Below are positions 1 through 7,607 of a stretch of DNA of 64,000 nt, piece after piece. Made by a program: the position numbers and the translations under genes. A model generated the notes under the pieces. The model worked only from the letters and a program-made list of their open reading frames with translations. It did no database searches and was not told the DNA's origin. Numbering within the stretch: the first letter of the stretch is position 1; each line of letters starts with the position of its first letter. The stretch comes from Streptomyces sp. NBC_01428 (GTDB lineage Bacteria > Actinomycetota > Actinomycetes > Streptomycetales > Streptomycetaceae). The stretch spans positions 1,426,001 through 1,490,000 of the forward strand of contig NZ_CP109499.1 in the NCBI RefSeq assembly GCF_036231965.1, in the 5' to 3' direction.

Positions 1-1029
1 CCCGCCGTCCGGGACCGGGGCCGGCTGGACGCGACGCTCCGGGCGGTCGACCGGCTGCCGATCAGGGCGCCGCTGCGCGCCGGACCGCTCGCGCCGGCCG
101 TCCAGGGCCTGCTGCGCTGGGACCCCGTGGAACGGATTCCGGACACCGTCGTGCGCGAGTCCCTGACCCGCATTCTCCGGCAGGACCTCGAAGAGGCCGA
201 AGCGCCCGGGCCGCCGAACGTGTTCTGCGGTCCCGGCACCGACGTCGCGGACCGGCGGGCGGGTGCGCGCCGCGTGGGACACGCGCCGGGAGGGCGGCTC
301 ACCGGCCGGCCCGTGCTGCTGGGCGGCGCGCTCGTCGCCACGGTCGCGGTCCTCACGGTGCTCGCGGTGACGGGCGGCCTGCCGGGCGGGGACACGTCCG
401 GCGCGTCCGCCGCCACGTCCGCGCCGTCGCGGTCCGCCGGCGCACTGCCGCCGGGTCCGGTCCCCACGGCCCCCGTCGCACCCTCCGGCCGCACTCCTTC
501 GGGCTCGCCGTCGGGCTCTCCGTCGAGCTCTCCGTCGCCGTCCGGCGGCGCCGGCGGGAGGCTGCCGGACGGTTTCGTCACCTATCGGGCGGCCCAGGGC
601 TTCTCCGTCGCCCTTCCGCGGGGGTGGAAGCCCGTGGAAACGCAGTCGTCGGGCGATCTCTCGTACCGGGTCACCTTCGGCGCGAGCGGCGACCCGCGCA
701 CCCTGGCCGTCACGTACAGCACACAGCTCGGGCCGGATCCGGTCGCCGTGTGGACCGACCTGGAGCCCGCGCTGCGCGCCGACACCGCCGGATACCGACG
801 GGTGGGCGCCATCCGGGCCGTGACCTACCGCGGGATGAAGGGCGCCGACATGGAGTGGTACTCGGGTTCCGGGGACGAGCGGCTGCGTACGTTCGGACGG
901 GGATTCCTCGTCGGCGGTCACCGGGGCTTCTCGCTGCGCTGGACGACCCCCGCGGTGGACCGGGGCACGACGGCGGACCGGCGGGCCCTGGACGCCGTGC
1001 TCACGTCCTTCCGGCCCCCGGTGGGCTGA
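1..1029 (+). CDS. Serine/threonine protein kinase, C-terminal part (5' end outside window)
   Basis: The open frame runs in from base 1, so the visible 342 residues are the C-terminus. The first ~60 residues (ATLRAVDRLP, AGPLAPAVQGLLRWDP, ERI) match the end of the C-lobe of actinobacterial Hanks-type kinases, where LL-x-x-DP-x-x-R precedes the last helix. A linker and one hydrophobic membrane helix (about bases 310-384, PVLLGGALVATVAVLTV) follow, then a Pro/Ser-rich stretch and a folded ~150-residue extracytoplasmic domain (from about base 560, GFVTYRAAQGFSVALPRGW) of unknown ligand. An in-frame GTG at 127 exists but would cut the kinase domain and is unlikely to be the start. Topology inferred: cytoplasmic kinase, external sensor. 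The catalytic loop cannot be seen here, so kinase activity rests on the C-lobe match. Confidence 0.8.
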   Translation, partial: PAVRDRGRLDATLRAVDRLPIRAPLRAGPLAPAVQGLLRWDPVERIPDTVVRESLTRILRQDLEEAEAPGPPNVFCGPGTDVADRRAGARRVGHAPGGRLTGRPVLLGGALVATVAVLTVLAVTGGLPGGDTSGASAATSAPSRSAGALPPGPVPTAPVAPSGRTPSGSPSGSPSSSPSPSGGAGGRLPDGFVTYRAAQGFSVALPRGWKPVETQSSGDLSYRVTFGASGDPRTLAVTYSTQLGPDPVAVWTDLEPALRADTAGYRRVGAIRAVTYRGMKGADMEWYSGSGDERLRTFGRGFLVGGHRGFSLRWTTPAVDRGTTADRRALDAVLTSFRPPVG

Positions 1030-1051
1030 GTCATGTCATCAGGGGTTCACG

Positions 1052-2008
1052 TCAATGTCCTTCCGGAATCCGGAAGTCGGGTCTTCGCAGCGCCAGCCAC
1101 AGGGCGACCTCGTCCGCGATGGGCTGACCGGTCTCCAGTTCGACGAACCCGAACTGGCCGCCCTGGTTGCACTCCAGGAACCACCACACGCCGTCCGCGT
1201 CCTCGGCGAAGTCGAAGGCCGCGTAGGCGAGTCCGGTGAAGACGAGGTAGTCGTGGACCGCGCGCCCGATGCGCTCGGGCACGGCCGCCAGCGGCTCCCA
1301 GCCGTTCTCCGTCTCACCGAACCGGCCGTCCACCTGACCGGGCTCGGCGGTCTTGCGGGCCGCGAACATCCGGTTGCCGATCGCGGTGAGCCGGATGTCG
1401 GCCCGCTTGGGGATGTACCGCTGGAGCAGCGCGGGACCGGCCGCGACGCCGGAGAAGTCCGTGTCCGGTCCGACGAGTGTGGTCGGCAGGGCCACCCGGG
1501 GTTCGCCGGGCGGCGGTCCCGAGGCGGACTTCACCACGACGTCCCGGTACTCCTGGACGAACTGCTGCGCCACCCGGGGAGCGGTCGTGATGACCGTGGG
1601 CGGCACCGCGAATCCGCTGCTGTGCGCCACCCGCAGCTGCCACGGCTTGTGCCGCGCCTGTTCGGCGCGGCGCGGGTGGTTCATCCAGCGGGTCGAAGCG
1701 GAGTAGAGCATGCCGAACAGGGCCTGCCGCGTCTCGGCGGTGAGCCACGCGGAGGGCTCGGCGGCGTGCGCCGCCGGCTCGCCCGGCCTGCGCACCCATA
1801 CGGAGCGCAGGCCTCCCATGCTGAGCACATGGCCGTTGACCGACAGGTAGCCGTCGAAGTCACCGTGGGCGTAGTCGGCGGAGAGCACCGCCTTGCCGGG
1901 CAGGTCGGCTGGGTCGAGGCGCACCATGGGCACGCCCCGCTCATGCAGTTTGGCCACCACCATGTCGGCGGTGACGTCCTGCTCGGCCGTGAGAATGAGA
2001 ACCGTCAT
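1052..2008 (-). CDS. tgmB: ATP-grasp ribosomal peptide maturase (graspetide synthetase, TgmB-type)
   Basis: A 318-residue protein of the usual TgmB length. The N-terminal ~100 residues form the pre-ATP-grasp domain (MTVLILTAEQDVTADMVV, then VWVRRPGEPAAH). The ATP-grasp part includes the nucleotide-binding lysine region (DVVVKSASGPP, about 155-165), the ADIRLTAIGNRMFAA strand (about 215) and the metal-binding end LECNQGGQFGFVE (about 285-297). Members of this family phosphorylate acidic side chains of a precursor peptide and form ester or amide macrocycles with Thr/Ser/Lys. The gene starts 13 bases after the stop of the precursor gene and is surely co-transcribed with it. The ATG start has no strong Shine-Dalgarno, so translation may depend on the upstream gene. 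It converges on the kinase gene with 22 bases between them. Confidence 0.9.
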   Translation of the reverse strand: MTVLILTAEQDVTADMVVAKLHERGVPMVRLDPADLPGKAVLSADYAHGDFDGYLSVNGHVLSMGGLRSVWVRRPGEPAAHAAEPSAWLTAETRQALFGMLYSASTRWMNHPRRAEQARHKPWQLRVAHSSGFAVPPTVITTAPRVAQQFVQEYRDVVVKSASGPPPGEPRVALPTTLVGPDTDFSGVAAGPALLQRYIPKRADIRLTAIGNRMFAARKTAEPGQVDGRFGETENGWEPLAAVPERIGRAVHDYLVFTGLAYAAFDFAEDADGVWWFLECNQGGQFGFVELETGQPIADEVALWLALRRPDFRIPEGH

Positions 2009-2021
2009 GCGCGCGTGTCCG

Positions 2022-2213
2022 TCAGTCGTCGAAGTGCGTCTGGGAACCGGCCGTCGACGTCGTGGTGCCGGTCGCCAGCAGCAGCGCGCGATCGGTGACG
2101 GCCGGGCGGCCGTCGGGCAGCACGTTCAGTTGCAGGGCCGCATCGAAGTGGTACGGGGGTATTGCGGCCGACTGCCCTGAGGGCAGGGCGTAGTTGAGAG
2201 TGAACGGTCGCAC
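2022..2213 (-). CDS. tgmA: Graspetide precursor peptide (TgmA-type, ATP-grasp-modified RiPP)
   Basis: A 63-residue peptide starting at GTG 2213, preceded by GGGAGGA six bases upstream, which fixes the start against longer in-frame ATGs. It opens with VRPFTLNYALP, the RPF-x-L-x-YA-x-P leader signature of TgmA precursors that the ATP-grasp maturase recognises. A middle segment (YHFDAALQLNVLPDGRP) follows and the core-like tail is rich in Thr/Ser and ends in acidic residues (ATGTTTSTAGSQTHFDD). The hydroxyl donors (T48-T54) and acceptors (D62, D63) suit omega-ester rings; the ring pattern is not predictable from one sequence. No peptidase or exporter lies next to it. Sequence match and adjacency to the maturase make the call strong; the product is unknown. 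Confidence 0.88.
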   Translation of the reverse strand: MRPFTLNYALPSGQSAAIPPYHFDAALQLNVLPDGRPAVTDRALLLATGTTTSTAGSQTHFDD

Positions 2214-2332
2214 GAAAAATCCTCCCGCGGTCGCACGATGGTCGGCACCCACCCGTACGTGACACGGCCGTAAGGAATTCATCACTTTCCGCCACATCGG
2301 GGTGAAGGCCATCACATCGCGTCGTTTCTGGC

Positions 2333-2391
2333 TTACTTGTTTCGGATTTACTTGGGTGTCCGCTTGGTTCCGCTCCACGCGTGGTTACTTG
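2333..2391. promoter_or_regulatory. Three TTACTTG repeats in the divergent tgmA/2466 intergenic region
   Basis: TTACTTG occurs at 2333-2339, 2348-2354 and 2385-2391, with a degenerate CTTGG copy near 2364. The gap 2214-2465 separates the divergent precursor-peptide gene and the 342-residue gene, and is A+T-richer than the surroundings. Repeated short motifs here suggest a regulator-binding array. I do not recognise the motif with certainty and no clear -35/-10 pair was assigned. Confidence 0.4.
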
Positions 2392-2465
2392 GTTTTCACG
2401 CAGAGCTTGGGCCAATGCTTCATTCTCCGTGACATCAACGCCCCACCATCCCAGGAGAGTTCCCG

Positions 2466-3494
2466 GTGACCGTTGCCATCGCCTCGACAGAAGACTTCGT
2501 CGTGCGCCCCGAGGTTCCGAACCCCGTCGAGCGGGACGCCCGCGACTTCGGCGCCTACGCGCGGACCGGCGGCTGGGCCTTCGGGCTCAAGGTCGCGCGC
2601 AGCGTCCGCCCCGGCGGTCAGTCCGCCGACGAGACGCCCAAGGTGTCCGCGAAGGACTTCGCCGAGCTCGCCGGATGCTCCCCGGAGCGGGTCATGCGCT
2701 ACTACAAGGCGTGGGACAGGGCCGCCGACGACGGTCTGGTGCCGCACTTCGAGATCCTGCTGCCGGGTGAGGACATCGAACTGCCGGACGCCGAGGTCTG
2801 GTCCTCGTACTACGTGTCCCGCTCCAGCGCCGCCTCCGAGCGCGGCACCGCGATCGCCGAGGCCGCCGAGGCCGAGGGCATCCGTCCCACCAAGGCGCTG
2901 GAGGTGGCGGAGAACCCGACCGCGCTGCGGGCGGCGATCCTCGCCGATCCGTCGACGGCCCAGGCGGCCCGGGCCGCGCTCCTCGACCGGGTGAAGGAGG
3001 ACCCGGCCCTCCAGACCGAGCTGGCCCGCGACATCGCCCGCACGGACGAGCTGAAGAAGGCGGTCGCCACCGAGAACAGGGCCGCCGACCGCATCGGCTA
3101 TGTGCGCCAGATCGCGGAGAAGGGGCAGATCAGGACGGCGGCCGGGCAGACGCTCGACGCCCCGGCGGAACTGCGCTCCGAGGCCGAACGCCACCTGTCC
3201 CTCCTCGACGAGCTCGACGAGGGCGAGGACTCGGGCGAGTGGGCGTCGGAAGCGTACGACACGATGAAGAACCTGGTCGTCGAGACGGTGGAGGCCGACC
3301 CCGAACTGCGCGTCCAGGAGCGGCGGACGAAGTTCTACAACAGCCTCCAGAAGGCGACGAAGGTCTTCGAGGAACTGACCTTCGACGACGCCGACGACAT
3401 CTACGAGGACGACATGGTGCAGCGGCTGGAGGAACTCCAGGAGGCGATCGGCACCGCCATCACGGCGCTGCGCGGGGCGGCGGCCCGGGACTGA
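2466..3494 (+). CDS. Conserved Streptomyces protein of unknown function with an HTH-like segment
   Basis: 342 residues from GTG 2466, with AGGAGAG 7-8 bases upstream. I recognise it as a protein conserved across Streptomyces (opening motif FVVRPEVPNPVERDARDFG, then GGWAFGLKVARSVRPGG) but know of no experimental function. Residues ~60-90 (SAKDFAELAGCSPERVMRYY) look like a helix-turn-helix in which AELAGCS is the turn, so DNA binding is possible. The rest is strongly charged and helical: Ala/Glu-rich helices, an acidic patch (DELDEGEDSGEW) and a C-terminal helical segment (VFEELTFDDADDIYEDDM). No membrane or signal sequence. It is transcribed away from the graspetide pair and ends at a strong hairpin. 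A link with the graspetide genes is only positional. Confidence 0.75.
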   Translation: MTVAIASTEDFVVRPEVPNPVERDARDFGAYARTGGWAFGLKVARSVRPGGQSADETPKVSAKDFAELAGCSPERVMRYYKAWDRAADDGLVPHFEILLPGEDIELPDAEVWSSYYVSRSSAASERGTAIAEAAEAEGIRPTKALEVAENPTALRAAILADPSTAQAARAALLDRVKEDPALQTELARDIARTDELKKAVATENRAADRIGYVRQIAEKGQIRTAAGQTLDAPAELRSEAERHLSLLDELDEGEDSGEWASEAYDTMKNLVVETVEADPELRVQERRTKFYNSLQKATKVFEELTFDDADDIYEDDMVQRLEELQEAIGTAITALRGAAARD

Positions 3495-3501
3495 ACCGGC
3501 G

Positions 3502-3540
3502 CGCACGGCCGCACGGGAGGGACTCCGGTGCGGCCGTGCG
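3502..3540 (+). terminator. Rho-independent-like hairpin after the 342-residue gene
   Basis: A perfect 13-bp inverted repeat: CGCACGGCCGCAC at 3502-3514 pairs with GTGCGGCCGTGCG at 3528-3540, loop 13 bases. It lies 8 bases after the stop codon. As usual in Streptomyces there is no U-tract. It sits between genes that converge (3494 and 3683). Confidence 0.75.
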
Positions 3541-3582
3541 CTCGTCCGCACGGGAGGGACTCCGGTGCGGCCGTGCGCTCGT
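3509..3582. repeat. Perfect tandem 37-bp direct repeat within the terminator region
   Basis: Bases 3509-3545 and 3546-3582 are identical and directly adjacent. Each unit carries the loop and right arm of the hairpin, so the second unit can form a shorter stem (CCGCAC/GTGCGG). This looks like a local slippage or unequal-exchange duplication of a terminator. Confidence 0.9.
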
Positions 3583-3682
3583 CTCGGCGGGCCCCGCGGA
3601 CGAGTCGCGGTACCGCGGTCGCGGGGCGACGCGTTGCCGTGCCCGCCGGAATGGCGGCCCGTCACCCGCCGCGCCGCGTACG

Positions 3683-4837
3683 TCAGTCGGCGTCGGGACC
3701 GTAGGAGTCCATGAGGTCGAGCAGGCTCTGCGGGGTGCCCGGGCCGAAGCAGACCTCCAGGTTCGCCGCCGACTCGGCCGCCGCCTGCTCCGAACGCGGG
3801 AACAGTGCCTCCTCGTAGGCGGTCAGGGCCTTCTCGGTGTCGTCCGGGTGGGCGGCGAGGGCCAAGGCGAGTTCGGCGCCGTCGAGCATCGCGAGGTTGG
3901 CGCCCTCGCCGGCGAACGGGGACATCAGGTGGGCGGCGTCCCCGAGGAGCGTGACCCCGGGGACACGGTCCCAGCGCACGCCGACCGGCAGCGCGTGGAT
4001 CGGCCGGGCGACGAGCGCGCCGTCCGCCTCGGCGACCAGGGAGCGCAGGCTGTCGTCCCAGCCCTCGAAGTGCTCCAGCACGCCCCGCTTCGCCGCCTCC
4101 GCGTCGGAGAAGTCGACGGGGCCGGAGACCGCCCAGTCCGCGGGGGTCCGCAGAGCGGCGTAGACGTGCAGCGAGCCGTCCGGGTCACGGTGGCCGAGGA
4201 ACCCCTTGCGGTCCGCGAGCGCGAACAGGAGACCGCCTCCGACCACGCCCGCGCCCTTCGGGTGCCGGGTGTCCGCGTCCGCGAGGTGCATCTCGACGAA
4301 GGACAGGCCCGCGTACGCCGGGGTGGCGTCGGTGAGCAGCGGCCGCACCCTGGACCACGCTCCGTCGGCGCCGATCAGAAGGTCGGCGGTGAAGGTGCTC
4401 CCGTCGGCGAGCGTCACCTCGTGACGGCCTCCGGCGAGGGTCCGTACGGCGGTGGCCTTGGCGCCCCAGCGGACGGTGCCCTCGGGCAGCGAGCCGAGCA
4501 GGACGTCGCGCAGGGCGCCGCGGGAGACCTCAGGGCGCTGCCCGTCCTCTCCCGAGTCCTCGCGCAGGAGCGTGCCGTCCTTGTCGATGATCCGGGTGGC
4601 CTCACCGCCGGCGTGGATGATCGCGCGGAAGGCGTCGTAGAGACCCGCGGCACGCAGCGCGGCCTGTCCGGACTCCTCGTGCATGTCGAGCATGCCGCCC
4701 TGGGGACGGGCGGTGGGCGAGGCGTCGAGGTCGTACACGGCGGCCTCGACGCCCTTGACGTGCAGGACACGGGCCAGCATGAGGCCGCCGAGTCCGGCGC
4801 CGATCACGGCGATGGGGTGGTGGGGGGTGGTCGTCAT
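3683..4837 (-). CDS. TetX-like FAD-dependent monooxygenase
   Basis: 384 residues, the usual size of class A flavin monooxygenases. Features in order: Rossmann dinucleotide site VIGAGLGGLMLA (11-22); GGMLDMHEESGQAAL (47-61), which closely matches the GG-x-LD-x-H-x-x-SGQ signature of TetX; DLLIGADGAWSRVR (DG motif, about 150); GDAAHLMSPFAGEGAN (GD motif, about 300), again as in TetX (GDAAHLMPPFAGQG). The family hydroxylates aromatic or polyketide substrates using NADPH and O2. Cytoplasmic; no signal peptide. It lies 76 bases downstream of a TetR gene on the same strand, so a drug- or metabolite-inducible two-gene operon is likely. Whether it acts on tetracyclines is unknown; the similarity gives mechanism, not substrate. 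Confidence 0.85.
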   Translation of the reverse strand: MTTTPHHPIAVIGAGLGGLMLARVLHVKGVEAAVYDLDASPTARPQGGMLDMHEESGQAALRAAGLYDAFRAIIHAGGEATRIIDKDGTLLREDSGEDGQRPEVSRGALRDVLLGSLPEGTVRWGAKATAVRTLAGGRHEVTLADGSTFTADLLIGADGAWSRVRPLLTDATPAYAGLSFVEMHLADADTRHPKGAGVVGGGLLFALADRKGFLGHRDPDGSLHVYAALRTPADWAVSGPVDFSDAEAAKRGVLEHFEGWDDSLRSLVAEADGALVARPIHALPVGVRWDRVPGVTLLGDAAHLMSPFAGEGANLAMLDGAELALALAAHPDDTEKALTAYEEALFPRSEQAAAESAANLEVCFGPGTPQSLLDLMDSYGPDAD

Positions 4838-4913
4838 GACTGTCTCCTTGCGCTGAGGTGGGCGTCACCGTGGGGCGGCGCCACGCGTGGTCACGGCCGG
4901 AGGCCGGCGGCGG

Positions 4914-5648
4914 TCACGGGGTGTCGGTCGGGGGCGGGGTGCCGGGCACGTCGGGCGTGTCCGGGCGGGGGGTGTGCAGGACGCCGTTGATCAGGACCTG
5001 AAGACCCCAGTGGAGGCGGGCCTCGCCCGGTCCGGAGAGCAGGTCGCTTCCCAGTTCGGCGATGTGCGGATGCCGTTCGCCGGAGGCCCCGCGCACGGCC
5101 GCGGAGAGCGCCGCCCACTCGCCCGCGCTGTCGGCCGCGTCCTTCTCCCCCGCCGCGTGCTCCGCCGCGGTGGCGGTGACGAACTGGAGCAGCGCGTCGA
5201 TGCCCCAGGCCGCTCGGGGCCCGGGGACCCCGCCCTCGTCGAGCAGGGCGAGCAGCGCCTCGACCAGGTCGAGGTAGCGCTCGCCGGAGGGGCGCGCCAC
5301 CAGGGCGGACCGGGCGAGCCCCGGGTGTTCGAACAGGACGTCGGTGTAGGAGGTGAGGACCCGTACGAGCCGGTCGCGCCAGTCGCCGTCGCCGCGGACC
5401 GGGCTCAGGTCGACCCCGCCGAGGAGGTCGTCGAGCACGGCGGCGTGCAGTTCCGCGGTGTTGCGCACGTAGACGTAGAGCGAGGCCGGGCCGGTGTCGA
5501 GTTCCTGCGCCAGGCGGCGCATGGTCACGCGTTGAAGGCCCTCGGCGCGCATCAGCGCGACGGCGGTCCGGACGATGCCGTCCCTGGTCAGGGCCGGCTT
5601 CGCGGGACGTTCACGACGGCTGGGGCGGGAGGCGGGATGGTCTGTCAC
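4914..5648 (-). CDS. TetR-family transcriptional regulator
   Basis: 244 residues. The N-terminal domain has the TetR DNA-binding fold (TRDGIVRTAVALMRAEG, then VTMRRLAQELDTGPASLYVY, about 22-63), and the C-terminal ~170 residues resemble the TetR_C-type ligand domain (LYVYVRNTAELHAAVLDD, LVRVLTSYTDVLFEHP). GTG 5648 abuts a GGAGGA that is too close to act as a normal ribosome site, and the nearest operator ends only 11 bases upstream, so the transcript may be very short-leadered or leaderless. It precedes the TetX-like monooxygenase in the same direction and probably represses itself and that gene. Confidence 0.87.
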   Translation of the reverse strand: MTDHPASRPSRRERPAKPALTRDGIVRTAVALMRAEGLQRVTMRRLAQELDTGPASLYVYVRNTAELHAAVLDDLLGGVDLSPVRGDGDWRDRLVRVLTSYTDVLFEHPGLARSALVARPSGERYLDLVEALLALLDEGGVPGPRAAWGIDALLQFVTATAAEHAAGEKDAADSAGEWAALSAAVRGASGERHPHIAELGSDLLSGPGEARLHWGLQVLINGVLHTPRPDTPDVPGTPPPTDTP

Positions 5649-5659
5649 TCCTCCACGGT

Positions 5660-5703
5660 AACGAACATGTTCGTTGCGAACAAGTTCGGCACGAACATGT
5701 TCG
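5660..5703. promoter_or_regulatory. Three phased palindromic operators for the adjacent TetR regulator
   Basis: A perfect 16-bp palindrome AACGAACATGTTCGTT (5660-5675), an imperfect one CGAACAAGTTCG (5677-5688) and a perfect CGAACATGTTCG (5692-5703). Their centres lie at 5667.5, 5682.5 and 5697.5, exactly 15 bp apart. The cluster sits just upstream of the TetR start. Half-site CGAAC is shared by all three. Autoregulation is inferred. Confidence 0.8.
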
Positions 5704-5827
5704 CCTCACGCGTCGTCGCCGCGCGGATCCTGCCCGCATACACAGCGCGCCGGTGAGTAGCCGTACTCATGTCGTCGCCCCGGCCCTCCCCGACCATGGG
5801 GGCACCTGAATCCCAAGGAGCCCGCTC

Positions 5828-6523
5828 ATGCCCGGATCAGCTCTCGCCCCGTCCTCCCGCCACCCGCTCTCCCCGCGGCGGGACCGGCGCCGGCCCCTGC
5901 CCGCCGTCCTCGTCGGCGTGGTGGTGCTGGGCATGGCGGCCTCCGCCTGGCGTCCGCACGACCTGACGACCTGGCTGCTGGAGACGGTGTGGGTGCTCGT
6001 CGGGCTGCCGCTGGTGCTGCTGACCTGGCGTCGCTTCCCGCTGACGAACCTGCTCTGCTGTCTGCTCGCCGCGCACGCGCTGGTGCTCGCGGCGGGCGGC
6101 CACTGGACCTACGCGCAGGTGCCGCTGGGCGACTGGGTGCGCGACGGCCTCGGCCTCGACCGCAATCCGTACGACCGGTTCGGGCATCTCATGCAGGGCT
6201 TCGTGCCGGCGGTCCTGGTACGGGAGGTGCTCAGCCGGACGTCACCCCTGCGGGGCAGCCGGTGGCTCGCGCCGCTGACGGTGTGCGCCTGTCTCGCCTT
6301 CAGCGCCCTCTTCGAGCTGTTCGAGTGGGCGGCGGCGGTGATCGGCGGACACGCGGCGGACGACTTCCTGGCGACCCAGGGCGACGTCTGGGACACCCAG
6401 TGGGACATGTTCTGCGCCCTGATCGGCGCGGTCGTCTCGGTGCTGGTGCTCAGCCGGCTGCACGACCGGCAGCTCGGCACGCTCCCGGCGGCGGAGCGGC
6501 CCTCAAGGGCCGCAAGGGCCTGA
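5828..6523 (+). CDS. DUF2238 (YjdF-like) integral membrane protein
   Basis: 231 residues with about six hydrophobic helices. It carries the family's landmark segments: GHWTYAQVPLGDW, then NPYDRFGHLMQGF, then ALFELFEWAAAVIGG, then FLATQGDVWDTQWDMFCAL. The ATG has AAGGAG eight bases upstream. Members are found in many bacteria and have no proven biochemical role; conserved His/Asp/Glu/Trp in loops suggest a membrane-embedded metal or lipid function, but that is speculation. It is transcribed away from the TetR unit and converges on the aldo/keto reductase gene. Confidence 0.85.
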   Translation: MPGSALAPSSRHPLSPRRDRRRPLPAVLVGVVVLGMAASAWRPHDLTTWLLETVWVLVGLPLVLLTWRRFPLTNLLCCLLAAHALVLAAGGHWTYAQVPLGDWVRDGLGLDRNPYDRFGHLMQGFVPAVLVREVLSRTSPLRGSRWLAPLTVCACLAFSALFELFEWAAAVIGGHAADDFLATQGDVWDTQWDMFCALIGAVVSVLVLSRLHDRQLGTLPAAERPSRAARA

Positions 6524-6551
6524 CGTCCGCCGCCGGGTACCGAACCGCCTT

Positions 6552-7535
6552 CTACCAGCGGCCCTCGACCTGCTCCTTGATCCGCCGCTCGTACAGCTCC
6601 TCGACGGCGTCCAGCGTCGCGCGCGACAGCTCCGGGAGCTTCGCCGCCGTCGCGTTGAGACGCGCCTGCTCCGGAGAGCGCGCCCCGGGGATCACCGTGG
6701 TCACCCCCGGCTGCTGCACGATCCAGCGCAGCGCCAGCTGGGCCGGCGTGTACCCCTCGGGGGCGAGCGCGGAGAACTCGGCCGCCGCCTCCACGCCCGT
6801 GGCGAAGTCGATGCCGGAGAAGGTCTCGCCCTGGTCGAAGGCCTCACCGTGGCGGTTGTACGTCCGGTGGTCGTCGGCCGCGAACACGGTGTCCTTGGTG
6901 TACTTGCCGGACAGCAGGCCGGAGGCCAGCGGAACCCGGGCGATGATCCCGACGCCCGCCTCCCTGGCGGCCGGCAGCACCTCCCGCAGCGGCTTCATGC
7001 GGAAGGCGTTGAGGATGATCTGCACGCTCGCCACGTTCGGGCGGGCGATCGCGGTCAGCGCCTCGGCGCACGTCTCGACACTCACGCCGTACGCCGCGAT
7101 CCGCTCCTCCTCGACCAGGGTGTCGAGCGCGTCGTACACCGCGTCCGAGGAGTACACGGGGGTCGGCGGGCAGTGCAGCTGCACCAGGTCGATCCGGTCG
7201 ACGCCGAGGTTGCGGCGCGAACGGTCGTTCCAGGCACGGAAGTTGTCGAGGACGTAGTTCTCCGGGATCTGGTCGACGCGGCGGCCCATCTTGGTGGCGA
7301 CCTCGACGTGCAGGTCCGGCCTCGCGCTCAGGAACGTCGCGATGGTCTCCTCGCTGCGCCCGTCGCCGTACACGTCGGCGGTGTCGAAGAACGTCACCCC
7401 CGACTCAGCCGCCGCCTCCAGAACGGTGAGGGCGTCCTTCTCGCTCACCTCGCCCCAGTCGGCACCCAGCTGCCAGGTGCCGAGACCGATGACCGACGCA
7501 TGCTGACCCGACCTGTGGAATTCGCGCTCGTCCAT
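6552..7535 (-). CDS. Aldo/keto reductase
   Basis: 327 residues, typical for the family. It shows the GLGTWQLGADWG start, the catalytic tetrad environment FFDTADVYGDGRSE (Asp51, Tyr56), EVATKMGRR (Lys82) and LVQLHCPP (His ~121), and the NADPH-binding C-terminal ARSPEQARLN segment (about 290). It reduces an aldehyde or ketone with NADPH in the cytoplasm; the substrate cannot be predicted. It lies 72 bases downstream of the DUF389 gene on the same strand and may be the last gene of that transcript. Confidence 0.92.
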   Translation of the reverse strand: MDEREFHRSGQHASVIGLGTWQLGADWGEVSEKDALTVLEAAAESGVTFFDTADVYGDGRSEETIATFLSARPDLHVEVATKMGRRVDQIPENYVLDNFRAWNDRSRRNLGVDRIDLVQLHCPPTPVYSSDAVYDALDTLVEEERIAAYGVSVETCAEALTAIARPNVASVQIILNAFRMKPLREVLPAAREAGVGIIARVPLASGLLSGKYTKDTVFAADDHRTYNRHGEAFDQGETFSGIDFATGVEAAAEFSALAPEGYTPAQLALRWIVQQPGVTTVIPGARSPEQARLNATAAKLPELSRATLDAVEELYERRIKEQVEGRW

Positions 7536-7607
7536 GGCGTCAGTCTGACACTTCCTCCCGGCCGGACCGGACGCCGCGGCTCCGCGCGTCCCGTGCCCGC
7601 GGCGGCG

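Noticed and set aside
3509..3582. Tandem repeats as a possible CRISPR
   Set aside because: Only two contiguous copies with no spacers; they contain a terminator arm.
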